Shown in pieces: positions 8,879-18,025 of a stretch of DNA of 64,000 nt. The notes under the pieces were generated by a model. That model was not told the DNA's origin. It saw only the letters and a list, made by a program, of their open reading frames with translations, and made no database searches. How positions within the stretch are numbered: position 1 is the stretch's first letter; each line of letters starts with the position of its first letter. The translations under genes and the position numbers were made by a program. The stretch is from an uncultured Erysipelotrichales bacterium. Its GTDB lineage: Bacteria; Bacillota_I; Bacilli_A; Erysipelotrichales; Coprobacillaceae. The stretch is from positions 186,001-250,000 of the forward strand of contig CAJTTM010000001.1 of assembly GCA_910579135.1 (NCBI GenBank), read 5' to 3'.

Positions 8879-8892
8879 GTCATAAACATAAT

Positions 8893-10251
8893 TTATTTAT
8901 CATTTGTAGCTAAAGCTTTCATATTCTTACCAATAGTAAACCACATTGTAAAATAACAAGCTCCTCCACCAATAAAATTACTTACTGCCTCAGCAATAAA
9001 AACTCCACTAATACCAATATATCTAGGTAAAACAAGGGTTAAAGGTGCAACAATGATCACTTTTCTAAAAACCGAAAAGAAAATAGCTTGCTTTGATTTA
9101 CCAAGCCCTACAGCAATCGATTGTCCACACATTTGAAAAGCCATCATAAAAAAGCCAAAGAAATATAACTGACAAGCTTCTATTCCATAAAGTTTGATAT
9201 CTATATTCTCTGTAAAAACAGAAAATATCAATGATGGAAATAAATTAATAATACCCCACATCATAAACATCATTAAAAAACCAACAATTGTTACAAAACG
9301 TATTCCTTCTAAAACTCTATCATATTCCTTAGCACCATAATTATAACCTAAAACTGGTTGACAAGCATTTGCGATTCCCTGACCTGGAAGCGATGCTAAT
9401 TCACGTATAGAATTAATAATTGTCATAATTGCAATATATAAATCTCCACCATATATAGATAATGTTGAATTACAAACAATAGTAACAACAGAATTTGTTA
9501 TTGCCATCATAAAACCTGCAGTTCCTAAACTTAATATTTCAGTCACATATTTTATTTTCAATTTCATCTTATTCTTTTTTAACTTTAAGATTGTTTTAGA
9601 ACTCGTTAAAAAATATAAAGTCCAAATAGCTGAAACCCCTTGAGATAAAATGGTTGCTAGAGCAGCTCCATTAACTCCCATAGAAAATCCAAAAATGAAA
9701 ATAGGATCTAAAATAATATTTGTAATTGCTCCAAGTAAAACAGTCATCATACCAACTTTTGCAAATCCTTGACTATTAATAAAACTATTCATACCTAAAC
9801 CAATTAGCATAAAAATCGTTCCAAACAAATAGATTGTTATATATTGATTAGCATATGAAAACGTATCCTGACTAGCTCCAAATAACCAGAGTATAGGCTC
9901 CTTAAAAACAAAACCAATCCCCATTAATAAAATAGAAAAAATAATCAACAAAAGAAAGGAAACTCCCATAATTTCTTCTGCTTCATCAAGATTTCCTTCC
10001 CCTCTAGCAATAGAACAAAGTGGTGAACCACCCATTCCAACTAAATTTGCAAAAGCAATAACAATAGAAATCAGTGGTAAACAAAGACCTAATCCTCCCA
10101 TTGCAAAAGTCGCTTCATGAGGGATCCTACCTATATAAATACGATCAACAATATTATACAAAACATTAATTAACTGAGCTATGATCATCGGTCCAGCTAA
10201 ATGAAGAATATGTTTTGACATTGAACCTTTTGCAAAATTATTTTCATTCAT
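8893..10251 (-). CDS. MATE-family multidrug/sodium antiporter
   Basis: A 452-residue integral membrane protein with about 12 hydrophobic segments arranged as two six-helix halves. The N-terminal GSMSKHILHLAGPMIIAQL and the NVLYNIVDRIYIG segment (about residues 25-40), with the mirrored PGQGIANACQPVLGYNYGA segment near 290, mark the MATE family, which exports cationic drugs or other metabolites in exchange for Na+ or H+. The substrate cannot be told from sequence. It lies between mnmA and rimP on the same strand, separated from rimP by a promoter and hairpin. Confidence 0.9.
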   Translation of the reverse strand: MNENNFAKGSMSKHILHLAGPMIIAQLINVLYNIVDRIYIGRIPHEATFAMGGLGLCLPLISIVIAFANLVGMGGSPLCSIARGEGNLDEAEEIMGVSFLLLIIFSILLMGIGFVFKEPILWLFGASQDTFSYANQYITIYLFGTIFMLIGLGMNSFINSQGFAKVGMMTVLLGAITNIILDPIFIFGFSMGVNGAALATILSQGVSAIWTLYFLTSSKTILKLKKNKMKLKIKYVTEILSLGTAGFMMAITNSVVTIVCNSTLSIYGGDLYIAIMTIINSIRELASLPGQGIANACQPVLGYNYGAKEYDRVLEGIRFVTIVGFLMMFMMWGIINLFPSLIFSVFTENIDIKLYGIEACQLYFFGFFMMAFQMCGQSIAVGLGKSKQAIFFSVFRKVIIVAPLTLVLPRYIGISGVFIAEAVSNFIGGGACYFTMWFTIGKNMKALATNDK

Positions 10252-10307
10252 ATAAATATCCTCTTCTACAAATAACCAAATTAATTCGTAATCATCAAAA
10301 TAATAAT

Positions 10308-11333
10308 CTATTTAATGATACCTCCACCTAAAACAACATCTTTATCATATAAAACCAAAGATTGTCCAGGAGTCACTGCCTTGACCTTATTAGTAAAAAC
10401 AATTTTTAAATCACCATTATGAAGATTGATGATTTCACATTCTTCAAAGCTCGCTTTATATCTTATTTTTGCTTTAGCAAAACGAGGTAATTCATCAACT
10501 AAAAGATTACAATCTGTAATAATAGCCTCATTTGCATACAATTCATCTATACCTCCTACTATAATATCATTTGTTAAACTATCTATTTTAATAACATAAA
10601 GAGGAATAGAATAAGAAATACCTAAACCTTTTCTTTGTCCAATTGTATAATTCGTTATCCCCTTATGCCTACCTAATATTCGTCCATCTTTTAATATAAA
10701 GTTTCCTTCTTTAGCTTCTACCTTATTATTTTGTAAAAATTTCTTATAATCTTTTTCTTCAATAAAACAAATATCCTGACTATCTTTTTTATCTTTAACA
10801 ACTAGATTAAGTTGAGCAGCAATAGCTCTTACATCTTCTTTGTTTCTATAATTTGATAAAGGAAAAAGAATATGAGGAATAACACCTTTATTTATTTGAT
10901 ATAAAAAATAACTTTGATCCTTTATTGAATCTATTCTCTTGAGATACATACCTTCTCTTTTTGCGTAATGTCCAGTTGCAATATAATCACAATTTAATTT
11001 TTGAGCTTCTTTCCAAAGCAAACCAAACTTAATATATTTATTACATTCAATACAAGGATTAGGAGTTTTTCCTTCTTTATAATTTTTAATAAAATAATCA
11101 ATAACATGTTTCTTAAAAGCACATTTATATTCTACAACATAATGTTCAATATCTAATAACTTACATACTTTAGAAGCATCATTTATAGCATGAGAAGAAG
11201 TACATCCCTCTTCTTTATTTCCATCAAATAAATCAATAGTCACTCCTACCACTTCATATCCTTGTTGTTTTAATAAATAAGCAGCAACTGAAGAATCAAC
11301 CCCTCCAGACATACCAAGTAATACTCTTTTCAT
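10308..11333 (-). CDS. mnmA: tRNA-specific 2-thiouridylase MnmA
   Basis: A 341-residue ATP-dependent enzyme that thiolates U34 of Lys, Glu and Gln tRNAs. The PP-loop GMSGGVDSSVAAYLL is at residues 7-21; the two catalytic cysteines are in TPNPCIECNKYIKF (about residue 95) and in DSQDICFIE (about residue 192); ATGHYAKR and YTIGQRKGLG are further family marks. The protein is slightly shorter than the usual 360 residues, lost mostly in the C-terminal barrel. ATG at 11333 follows GGAGGAAAG. No cysteine desulfurase gene is adjacent. Confidence 0.95.
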   Translation of the reverse strand: MKRVLLGMSGGVDSSVAAYLLKQQGYEVVGVTIDLFDGNKEEGCTSSHAINDASKVCKLLDIEHYVVEYKCAFKKHVIDYFIKNYKEGKTPNPCIECNKYIKFGLLWKEAQKLNCDYIATGHYAKREGMYLKRIDSIKDQSYFLYQINKGVIPHILFPLSNYRNKEDVRAIAAQLNLVVKDKKDSQDICFIEEKDYKKFLQNNKVEAKEGNFILKDGRILGRHKGITNYTIGQRKGLGISYSIPLYVIKIDSLTNDIIVGGIDELYANEAIITDCNLLVDELPRFAKAKIRYKASFEECEIINLHNGDLKIVFTNKVKAVTPGQSLVLYDKDVVLGGGIIK

Positions 11334-11359
11334 ATTCTCTTTCCTCCTACTACATTTTC

Positions 11360-11401
11360 AAAAGAAGATATAAAATCTCTAATAAATATTTATCTTCTTT
11401 T
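11360..11401 (-). terminator. hairpin after the DHFR-like gene
   Basis: An 11-base stem (AAAAGAAGATA with TATCTTCTTTT) around a 20-base AT-rich loop overlaps the stop of the DHFR-like gene. The following tract is only modestly T-rich, so termination may be partial and mnmA may still be read through. Confidence 0.5.
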
Positions 11402-11923
11402 ATAAACCAAATCTGTCATTCCATTATATGAACGTACATTAATCAGTCTTAACTTCATCTCTTGTCCTCTATCTCCAAAAAGCCGAACACCAGAACCTAA
11501 AAGTGTTGGAATTATAGTAATATAATAATAGTCAATCAAATCATCATTTATTAATTGTTGAACAAGATGAGCTCCACCACATATCCAAATATCTTTACCA
11601 TTTTCTTCTCTTAAACTTTTAATTAAATCAACAGGATTCATATTTGTAAATCTAATTTGTTTTGAAGGATTTTTCTTTCGATGAGTAATTACGTATGTTA
11701 TCATATCATTATATATCCACTCACCTATAGAGAGTTCAGTAACAATTTGATAATAAGTATTCCATCCCATTAAAATGGTATCAATATTCTTTATAAATTC
11801 AGAATATGTATCAATATTTTCATGATCATTTCCCTGACCTTGTAACCAATCAACACCACCTTTATCATCCGCAATATATCCATCAAGACTCATTGCAATA
11901 AATAAATGTATTTTTTTCATCAT
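11390..11923 (-). CDS. dihydrofolate reductase-like protein (RibD C-terminal family)
   Basis: A 177-residue protein of the RibD-C/DHFR-like fold, as in Bacillus YyaP and YwjB. Marks are the N-terminal KKIHLFIAMSLDGYIADD, the TILMGWNTY segment at about residue 50, and IWICGGAHLVQQLI near residue 110, which forms the nucleotide-binding turn. Family members are NADPH-dependent reductases, but the physiological substrate is generally unknown; this is not the folate pathway FolA. It lies ten bases downstream of the DUF1848 gene and is probably cotranscribed with it. Confidence 0.82.
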   Translation of the reverse strand: MMKKIHLFIAMSLDGYIADDKGGVDWLQGQGNDHENIDTYSEFIKNIDTILMGWNTYYQIVTELSIGEWIYNDMITYVITHRKKNPSKQIRFTNMNPVDLIKSLREENGKDIWICGGAHLVQQLINDDLIDYYYITIIPTLLGSGVRLFGDRGQEMKLRLINVRSYNGMTDLVYKRR

Positions 11924-11933
11924 ATCACCTCAA

Positions 11934-12860
11934 TCATAATTCTAAAGATATTTGTCTATTAATTAAACTATCTTGTTTTGCGATTGTTATTTTATCATCT
12001 TCTTTAATATGACCAATCAGTAAAGGAGAATGAACATCATGTTTTAAATGATTAGAAATAACTTCTTCTTTATTAATATTCGCATAACAATATAAACAAC
12101 CATGCATACAAGTATTATAAGCCCCTATATCATTTCCTAAAAGACATGAACACTCTTTCCTTGCAAAAAATGAAGTAGGATACAAATCTAAATCCAAAGC
12201 ATTTTCTATAACACTTTGACTCATACAACCATCACAATTCACACCATATCTTTTAAATTCTTCAGATTCAGCACACATATATATTTTTATACCATACTGC
12301 TTTGCAATCCTTACGAACGCTTTCACAATCTTATGTTGCATTTCTATATCAACTTCTTTTACACCAGGAAAATTCTTTTTACATTTTTCATATAAATCAA
12401 TAAAGCTTAACACACATATTTCACAATATCCAGACAACTTCTTTGCTATTACCTCAAAAGTTCTTAAATGATACGAAAAATGATAATTCTCATCAATAAA
12501 AATAGGATCATATCTCCATATAACTCTTTTTTTACCATGTTTTAAAGAAAGTATTTTAAAACTTTCAATAACATTTAAATAATGAGGAACATGAGGCTCA
12601 ATACTTTTCCCATATCCTGTTATTGTAATATACCACAATTGTCTATAACCATCTAGAGCATCTAATTTATCTAACATTGGTTTAGGGTTTTTAGAACAAA
12701 AGCATATGCAATCAACAACTTCAGGATTGAAAATATATTTCGTTATTCTTTTTGGATAATAAGGATTTCTAACATAAACATATCCTTCCAAAATACGATT
12801 AATAAACCATTCACTATAAAAAGCTGGTATATCAGTTCTTTGTCCTGTATTAATTATCAT
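11934..12860 (-). CDS. DUF1848 family protein, probable radical-SAM-like Fe-S protein
   Basis: A 308-residue protein starting MIINTGQRTDIPAFYSEW, the DUF1848 signature, with IFNPEVVDCICFCSKNPKP at about residue 50. Near the C-terminus a cysteine-dense block (CSCLLGNDIGAYNTC followed by CLYCYAN) looks like an iron-sulfur site of the CxxC type. Function is not established. I chose the start at 12860 because CGAGGTGAAAAA lies before it; the ATG six codons upstream would place that SD inside the coding region. It is divergent from the HAD gene. Confidence 0.8.
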   Translation of the reverse strand: MIINTGQRTDIPAFYSEWFINRILEGYVYVRNPYYPKRITKYIFNPEVVDCICFCSKNPKPMLDKLDALDGYRQLWYITITGYGKSIEPHVPHYLNVIESFKILSLKHGKKRVIWRYDPIFIDENYHFSYHLRTFEVIAKKLSGYCEICVLSFIDLYEKCKKNFPGVKEVDIEMQHKIVKAFVRIAKQYGIKIYMCAESEEFKRYGVNCDGCMSQSVIENALDLDLYPTSFFARKECSCLLGNDIGAYNTCMHGCLYCYANINKEEVISNHLKHDVHSPLLIGHIKEDDKITIAKQDSLINRQISLEL

Positions 12861-12924
12861 TTTTTCACCTCGTTTCATTTACATTTTATTTTCAATTTTT
12901 TATAATAAAGCTAGGAGGTTTCAA

Positions 12925-13704
12925 ATGATGAATAAAATATTTTTTTTTGATATTGATGGGACACTAGCCTTACATGGTCATATTCCAAAAAGCAATATAG
13001 AAGCTCTTCAAAAATTAAAAGAAAAAGGTTACCTTACCTTTATATGTACTGGTCGAGCAGGTCATTATGCAAAAAAGCTATTTAAAGACTTAGTCAGTGG
13101 CTATATCGCTTGTAATGGTAGATACATTATATACCAAAATAAAAGAATTTTGGGAAAATCTTTTCAAAAAGACGAATTAACTTTATTAAAAAAGAAATTT
13201 AATCAATTAAACTGTGGGTATTTACTTGCATCTGATGATGTTTCTGTTGCTATTGATATTCACGATAAAGACATTCCTCAACTCTATCATGATTATGGAA
13301 AAGAACATATTATTTTTCACGAAGATAATTTACCTATATATACATTTGATTTGTTTTATGATAATCTCGATCATCGTGATTATATTATCGAAGAACTTAA
13401 AAATGATATTGTCTTTAATGATCATGGTGGACACGGTTCAGGTGATTGTTCAACCTTAAACTTTGATAAAGGTCATGCTATTAAATATTTGTTAGATTAC
13501 TTTCATATTGATAAAGACAATGCTTATGCCTTTGGTGATGGTTATAATGATCAAGCTATGTTTAGAGAAGTTAGCCATTCTATAGCAATGGGAAATGCAA
13601 TAGAACTTTTAAAACAACAGGCCTCATATATAACTGATGATATTTCTAATGATGGTATCTTAAAAGCTTTAGTACATGAAAACATTATAAAAAATAAGCA
13701 GTAA
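12925..13704 (+). CDS. Cof-type HAD-superfamily phosphatase
   Basis: A 259-residue HAD hydrolase of the Cof/YidA type (type IIB cap). Motif I is FFDIDGTLA (residues 7-15, nucleophile and acid Asp), motif II is ICTGRAG (about 41-47), a Lys lies near 182, and motif IV is AFGDGYNDQAMF (about 206-217). Such enzymes dephosphorylate sugar phosphates, FMN or PLP; the substrate is not predictable. TAGGAGG lies before two adjacent ATG codons at 12925 and 12928. It ends in a bidirectional terminator shared with aroE. Confidence 0.9.
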   Translation: MMNKIFFFDIDGTLALHGHIPKSNIEALQKLKEKGYLTFICTGRAGHYAKKLFKDLVSGYIACNGRYIIYQNKRILGKSFQKDELTLLKKKFNQLNCGYLLASDDVSVAIDIHDKDIPQLYHDYGKEHIIFHEDNLPIYTFDLFYDNLDHRDYIIEELKNDIVFNDHGGHGSGDCSTLNFDKGHAIKYLLDYFHIDKDNAYAFGDGYNDQAMFREVSHSIAMGNAIELLKQQASYITDDISNDGILKALVHENIIKNKQ

Positions 13705-13733
13705 ACCTTAATGTTAAGATTTGCTGCTTTTTA
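13698..13733. terminator. bidirectional terminator between the HAD gene and aroE
   Basis: GCAGTAAACCTTAA pairs with TTAAGATTTGCTGC (one wobble, one mismatch) and has T-rich tracts on both strands. It overlaps the HAD stop codon and serves both convergent genes. Confidence 0.85.
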
Positions 13734-14603
13734 TTATTTTATATTAAGAAAGTCTTTCATATAATCGATTGGCATTTCTTTACCTGTCCACATTTTAAAA
13801 GATTCAGCCCCCTGAAATAACATCATTCTTTCACCATTCATATAATCTAAACCAATATCCTCTGCCATTTGTAATAATTTAGTTTTTTCAACCGCATATA
13901 TAACATCAGCTACTTTTAAATCAGAATGAAAATAACTTGTATCAGGGATTAAACACTGTCCCTCTAATTTCCCCATTCCTACTCCAGTTGCATTAACTAA
14001 TAAATAACTGTTTTGAATATCTTTACGTAATAAATCTAAATCTTTAATATCATTTATAGTAATAGTTGTATCACTATATTTTTTGATTTCTTCTATTTTA
14101 TCTTCTATAACTTTATAAAAATCATCTTTAATATTATAAATATTGATTTTTTTAACACCATCTAAAGCAGCTTGAACAACAATTGCTTTAGCAGCTCCTC
14201 CAGCACCTAATACAGTCATTTCTTTATTGATGACATCCCATTTTTTATCTTTCAAACCATTCATAAAACCAACACCATCAGTGTTGTGCCCAATAAAATA
14301 TCCATCTACATTTTTTATAGTATTGACAGCATGACATAATTTTGCAGCATCTGTTAACTCATCCATATAAGGAATAACCGCTTCTTTATAAGGCATTGAA
14401 ACATTACTTCCAATAACATTTAGTGCTTTATATCCTTTTAAAGCATCTTCTAATTGATATTCTTGAATATCAAAAGCTAAGTATGCTAAATCTAATCCTA
14501 ATTTTCTAAATGCAGCATTATGCATTTCAGGTGATTTAGAATGACGAATTGGAGTCGCAATTAAACCAACTAATTCTGTATGTCCAGTAATTCTTTCTTC
14601 CAT
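13734..14603 (-). CDS. aroE: shikimate dehydrogenase family protein
   Basis: A 289-residue NAD(P)-dependent oxidoreductase. The substrate domain has GLIATPIRHSKSPEMHN (about residues 13-29, with the Ser pair binding shikimate) and NVSMPYKEAV (about 68-77, catalytic Lys); the cofactor domain has GAGGAAKAI (about 128-136), and NATGVGM and GAESFKMWTG follow. It reduces 3-dehydroshikimate in the aromatic pathway, though longer family members such as YdiB also use quinate. No other aromatic pathway gene is in this window, and a tryptophan importer is present, so a catabolic or salvage role is possible. Confidence 0.9.
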   Translation of the reverse strand: MEERITGHTELVGLIATPIRHSKSPEMHNAAFRKLGLDLAYLAFDIQEYQLEDALKGYKALNVIGSNVSMPYKEAVIPYMDELTDAAKLCHAVNTIKNVDGYFIGHNTDGVGFMNGLKDKKWDVINKEMTVLGAGGAAKAIVVQAALDGVKKINIYNIKDDFYKVIEDKIEEIKKYSDTTITINDIKDLDLLRKDIQNSYLLVNATGVGMGKLEGQCLIPDTSYFHSDLKVADVIYAVEKTKLLQMAEDIGLDYMNGERMMLFQGAESFKMWTGKEMPIDYMKDFLNIK

Positions 14604-14732
14604 AACTCAATCCTCCTTTTAAACACTATTTATTTTAGATGATTCATACTCTTTTGACAAGTTATTTGTTTTGAAGATTTATAAAACTTTTCTACATTAA
14701 TAAAAAATGTTAAAATAATACAGGTGATCAAA

Positions 14733-16049
14733 ATGAAACAAAATACATTATTTAATGCCTATGAACCATTAGCAAGTCGCATAAGACCTTCAACTTTAGA
14801 AGAATATGTTGGACAAAAACATTTAGTTGATAAAGGTAAAATACTATGGCAATTCATTGAAAATGATTATATTCCTTCAATGATATTCTGGGGACCTCCA
14901 GGAACTGGAAAAACAACATTAGCTCGTATTATCGCAAATACAACAAAAGCTGAATTTATTAATTTTAGTGCTGTAACAAGTGGAATAAAAGATATAAAGA
15001 AAGTCATGAAAGAAGCACAACAAAAAAATGATTTAGGAATTAAAACAATTGTTTTTGTAGATGAAATTCATCGTTTTAATAAAGCTCAACAAGATGCTTT
15101 TTTACCTTATGTAGAAAAAGGAAGTATCATTCTCATTGGAGCAACAACTGAAAACCCATCATTTGAAATAAACTCTGCCCTTCTTTCAAGATGTAAAGTC
15201 TTTGTTCTCTATGCTCTTTTAGTAGAAGATATCGTAGAATTAATTAAGAAAACATTAAACAGTGAAAAAGGATATAGAGATCAACAAATTGAAATCAGCG
15301 AAGAAGACATTCATATTATCGCTTCATTTGCTTCTGGAGATGCGAGAAATGCCTTAAATACTCTTGAAATGGTTATTTTAAATAGTCCAAAAGAAAATGA
15401 TGTCATTAAAGTCACAAGCAAGATTATTGAACAATGTACAAATCGCAAATCAATGCTCTATGATAAAAATGGAGAAGAGCATTATAATCTTATTTCTGCT
15501 TTACATAAATCAATGAGAAACAGTGATGTAGATGCTGCCATCTATTATTTAGCAAGAATGTTAGAAGCTGGTGAAGACCCTCTATATGTTGCCAGAAGAT
15601 TAGTAAGATTTGCAAGCGAAGATATTGGTATGGCTGATAGTAGAGCTTTACAAATTGCAATTGCAGGATATCAAGCATGTCATTTTCTAGGGATGCCTGA
15701 ATGTAGTGTTCATCTTACACATGTTGTGACTTATCTTTCTTTATCGGTAAAATCTAATTCTTTATATATGGCTTATGAAAAAGCTAAAAATGATGCTCTA
15801 AAAACATTAGAAGAACCAGTTCCATTACATATTAGAAATGCTCCTACAAAGTTAATGAAAGATTTACATTATGGAGAAGGATATCAATATGCTCATGACT
15901 TTGAAGATAAAACAACAGATATGACTTGTTTACCTGAGAAACTAAAAGATCAACATTATTATTTTCCAACAACTCAAGGAAGTGAAGCTAAAGTCTCTAT
16001 AAGAATGAAACAAATAAAAAAATTAAAAGAAAAGAATAGAAAGAAATAA
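14733..16049 (+). CDS. rarA: replication-associated recombination protein RarA (MgsA)
   Basis: A 438-residue AAA+ ATPase acting at stalled replication forks. It has the N-terminal PLASRIRPSTLEEYVGQ signature, Walker A GPPGTGKTTLAR (about residues 50-61), Walker B VFVDEIHRFNKAQQDAF (about 104-120), sensor 1 IGATTENPSF and a C-terminal tetramerisation domain with YPHDF-like YQYAHDF near residue 390. AGGTGATCAAA precedes ATG at 14733, which I prefer to a GTG three codons upstream. A 40-codon ORF follows. Confidence 0.94.
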   Translation: MKQNTLFNAYEPLASRIRPSTLEEYVGQKHLVDKGKILWQFIENDYIPSMIFWGPPGTGKTTLARIIANTTKAEFINFSAVTSGIKDIKKVMKEAQQKNDLGIKTIVFVDEIHRFNKAQQDAFLPYVEKGSIILIGATTENPSFEINSALLSRCKVFVLYALLVEDIVELIKKTLNSEKGYRDQQIEISEEDIHIIASFASGDARNALNTLEMVILNSPKENDVIKVTSKIIEQCTNRKSMLYDKNGEEHYNLISALHKSMRNSDVDAAIYYLARMLEAGEDPLYVARRLVRFASEDIGMADSRALQIAIAGYQACHFLGMPECSVHLTHVVTYLSLSVKSNSLYMAYEKAKNDALKTLEEPVPLHIRNAPTKLMKDLHYGEGYQYAHDFEDKTTDMTCLPEKLKDQHYYFPTTQGSEAKVSIRMKQIKKLKEKNRKK

Positions 16050-16078
16050 AAACACCATAATAATATATGGTGATATAA

Positions 16079-16201
16079 ATGAATAAAGAAAATACAGAAA
16101 AAAAGTATGAAAAAGATGAAGGAAATAATCAATGGACAAATAACCAATTGAAATATTATCCCGATAAAAGACCTCGAAAAAATGGTCCAGGAGGAAACTA
16201 A
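16079..16201 (+). CDS. small hydrophilic protein of unknown function
   Basis: A 40-residue ORF starting MNKENTEKKYEKDEG and ending RPRKNGPGGN. A GGTGATATA site precedes the ATG, and a perfect terminator overlaps its stop codon, which together argue for real expression. The terminal PRKxGPGGN motif recurs in small Firmicute proteins as far as I recall, but function is unknown. It lies 29 bases after rarA and may be cotranscribed. Confidence 0.6.
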   Translation: MNKENTEKKYEKDEGNNQWTNNQLKYYPDKRPRKNGPGGN

Positions 16202-16223
16202 AACCACGTAAAAACGTGGTTTT
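16200..16223. terminator. bidirectional terminator between the small ORF and degV
   Basis: Perfect 10-base stem AAAACCACGT with ACGTGGTTTT around four A residues, usable on both strands, overlapping the small ORF stop and touching the DegV stop. Confidence 0.88.
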
Positions 16224-17085
16224 AGTTATCTATAAATTGTATACCTGCACCTAATAATCCAGGACCTAAATAACAACTTAGAGCTGCTCCAATATCAGCT
16301 TCAATAACATCTTTACATTGAGGGAATACTTTTAATAATTCTAATTTTAATTGATTTCTTTCTTCTTTTAAATTCCCATCTGCAACCATCAATCTAAAAG
16401 TTTGATCAGGATGACTCTCAACAATTTTAGAAACAAGCTCAATAAGTTTTAAAGGAACTTTTTTACTTCCTCTTACTTTAGAAGAAACATCTATAGAACC
16501 TTCACTCTTATCAAAAGATAAAATAGGTTTGATCTTTAAAGCACTTCCTACAAAAGCAGAAGCTTTTCCTATTCTTCCGCCTTTTTGTAAAAACTCTAAT
16601 GTATCAATTGAAAAAAACACATAAGTATCAGCAATAAGTGATCTTGCCTTTTCAACCAACTTATTAAATGAAAATCCTTGATCACGGTACTCACTTAAAG
16701 TCATCGTTATAACACCACAACCAATAGAAGCACTCATCGAATTAAAAACTTCCACCTCTAAATCATCTATACTCTCTGCTAACAATCTTACTTGATTCAC
16801 TGTACCTGATAAGCCACCAGATAACATCACTGCAATCGCATGAGTATAACCATCTTCTTTAACCATTTCTAAGGTTTTTAGAATATCCCCACCAGCTGGT
16901 GAAGCTGTTTTTAAAACTTCTCTTTTTTGCATTTCATAAACATCATTAACATTAATATCTATACCATCTTTATATTCCCTATCTCCACATTGAACAAGCA
17001 CTGGTATAACATATATATTATACTTATCAATCCAATGATTTGGAATATCTCCACATGAATCTGTAATAATTGCAATTTTCTCCAT
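16222..17085 (-). CDS. DegV family fatty-acid-binding protein
   Basis: A 287-residue DegV/FakB-type protein that binds a fatty acid in the cleft between two alpha/beta domains and, in FakB members, presents it to the kinase FakA. Marks are the N-terminal KIAIITDSCGDIP, TASPAGGDILKT at about residue 60, LSGGLSGTVNQ at about 88 and the C-terminal GPGLLGAGI. TSPA-type serines are replaced by the A-S-P order typical of some DegV members. No fakA is nearby. A GGTTAGAAT site lies before the ATG. Confidence 0.9.
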   Translation of the reverse strand: MEKIAIITDSCGDIPNHWIDKYNIYVIPVLVQCGDREYKDGIDINVNDVYEMQKREVLKTASPAGGDILKTLEMVKEDGYTHAIAVMLSGGLSGTVNQVRLLAESIDDLEVEVFNSMSASIGCGVITMTLSEYRDQGFSFNKLVEKARSLIADTYVFFSIDTLEFLQKGGRIGKASAFVGSALKIKPILSFDKSEGSIDVSSKVRGSKKVPLKLIELVSKIVESHPDQTFRLMVADGNLKEERNQLKLELLKVFPQCKDVIEADIGAALSCYLGPGLLGAGIQFIDN

Positions 17086-17156
17086 ATTCTAACCTCTTCC
17101 CTTTCGAAGTACTATAACATAGCTTTATTAACTGATTTTGAACTAATTCAATAATT

Positions 17157-17885
17157 TTAAGTAATAAAAAAATATAAAAATTGATAACCGTAAAACCATC
17201 CTATTAACATTCCAATACTCAAAAAAGGAGCAAACGCAAAATAACTATTCCATTTTTTATCTTTAAAAATAATTAGAAACAAACTATAAAAACCTCCAAT
17301 ACATAAAGCAATATACATAGAAACAATGATTCTTTGATATCCCATAAAAAAACCACTAACTGCCATTAGTTTTATATCTCCTCCACCAAATCCATCTTTT
17401 ATGAATAGAGTTAAAATATACATAGGCATACTTACACAAAGAAAACCAATCAATCTATCTATTATAGATAACTTAAAAACAAACATAGATATAATAGATA
17501 ATAATATAATTATAATATGATATTTATCATCTATTTCCATAGTATATATATCTATCAAAGAAATAATATCTAAAATACAAAAAAACATAAAAACAATTAA
17601 ACTATTTCTATCTTTAAAACATTGCAACAATAAAATACCTCCTATAACTTCATTTATAGTATCATAGATAGAAATAACATTATTACAATATCGACATTTT
17701 CCTCTAAGAAATAAATAACTTAAAATAGGTATTAAATCATAAAACTTTAATTGAGTATGACAACGAGGACAAAAAGATCGACCTTTAATAAAAGAAAGTT
17801 TTTTTGGTACTCTATAAATAATAACATTTAAAAAAGAAAAAATACCAGCCCCCATAAAGAAAATACATATATTATTCAATATCAT
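17157..17885 (-). CDS. prepilin peptidase (type IV leader peptidase, ComC/PilD-like)
   Basis: A 242-residue membrane aspartyl protease. The N-terminal cytoplasmic insert carries two CxxC pairs (SFCPRCHTQLKF and GKCRYCNNVIS, about residues 38-72) as in bifunctional PilD proteins, and the catalytic Asp lies in GFGGGDIKLMA near residue 168; the first Asp is likely in the DIISLIDIYT segment near 107. About seven to eight hydrophobic segments are visible. Family members cleave and methylate prepilins or competence pseudopilins. No pilin genes are in this window. GGAGGTATTTTTT precedes the ATG. Confidence 0.9.
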   Translation of the reverse strand: MILNNICIFFMGAGIFSFLNVIIYRVPKKLSFIKGRSFCPRCHTQLKFYDLIPILSYLFLRGKCRYCNNVISIYDTINEVIGGILLLQCFKDRNSLIVFMFFCILDIISLIDIYTMEIDDKYHIIIILLSIISMFVFKLSIIDRLIGFLCVSMPMYILTLFIKDGFGGGDIKLMAVSGFFMGYQRIIVSMYIALCIGGFYSLFLIIFKDKKWNSYFAFAPFLSIGMLIGWFYGYQFLYFFIT

Positions 17886-17968
17886 AAAAAATACCTCCTA
17901 ATATTATATTCTATAAAATTGTTAGCTTTTCTTTTTTTATTTTGAATATTTTATATTTTTAATAAAAA

Positions 17969-17997
17969 AAGACATGATCATTTTTTGATCATGTCTT
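17969..17997 (-). terminator. terminator after the rubrerythrin gene
   Basis: A 12-base stem AAGACATGATCA with TGATCATGTCTT, loop of five, followed on the minus strand by TTTTTTATT. It lies 29 bases past the rubrerythrin stop. Confidence 0.85.
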
Positions 17998-18025
17998 CAA
18001 ATTGGAATTACATTATTAAATGTTC

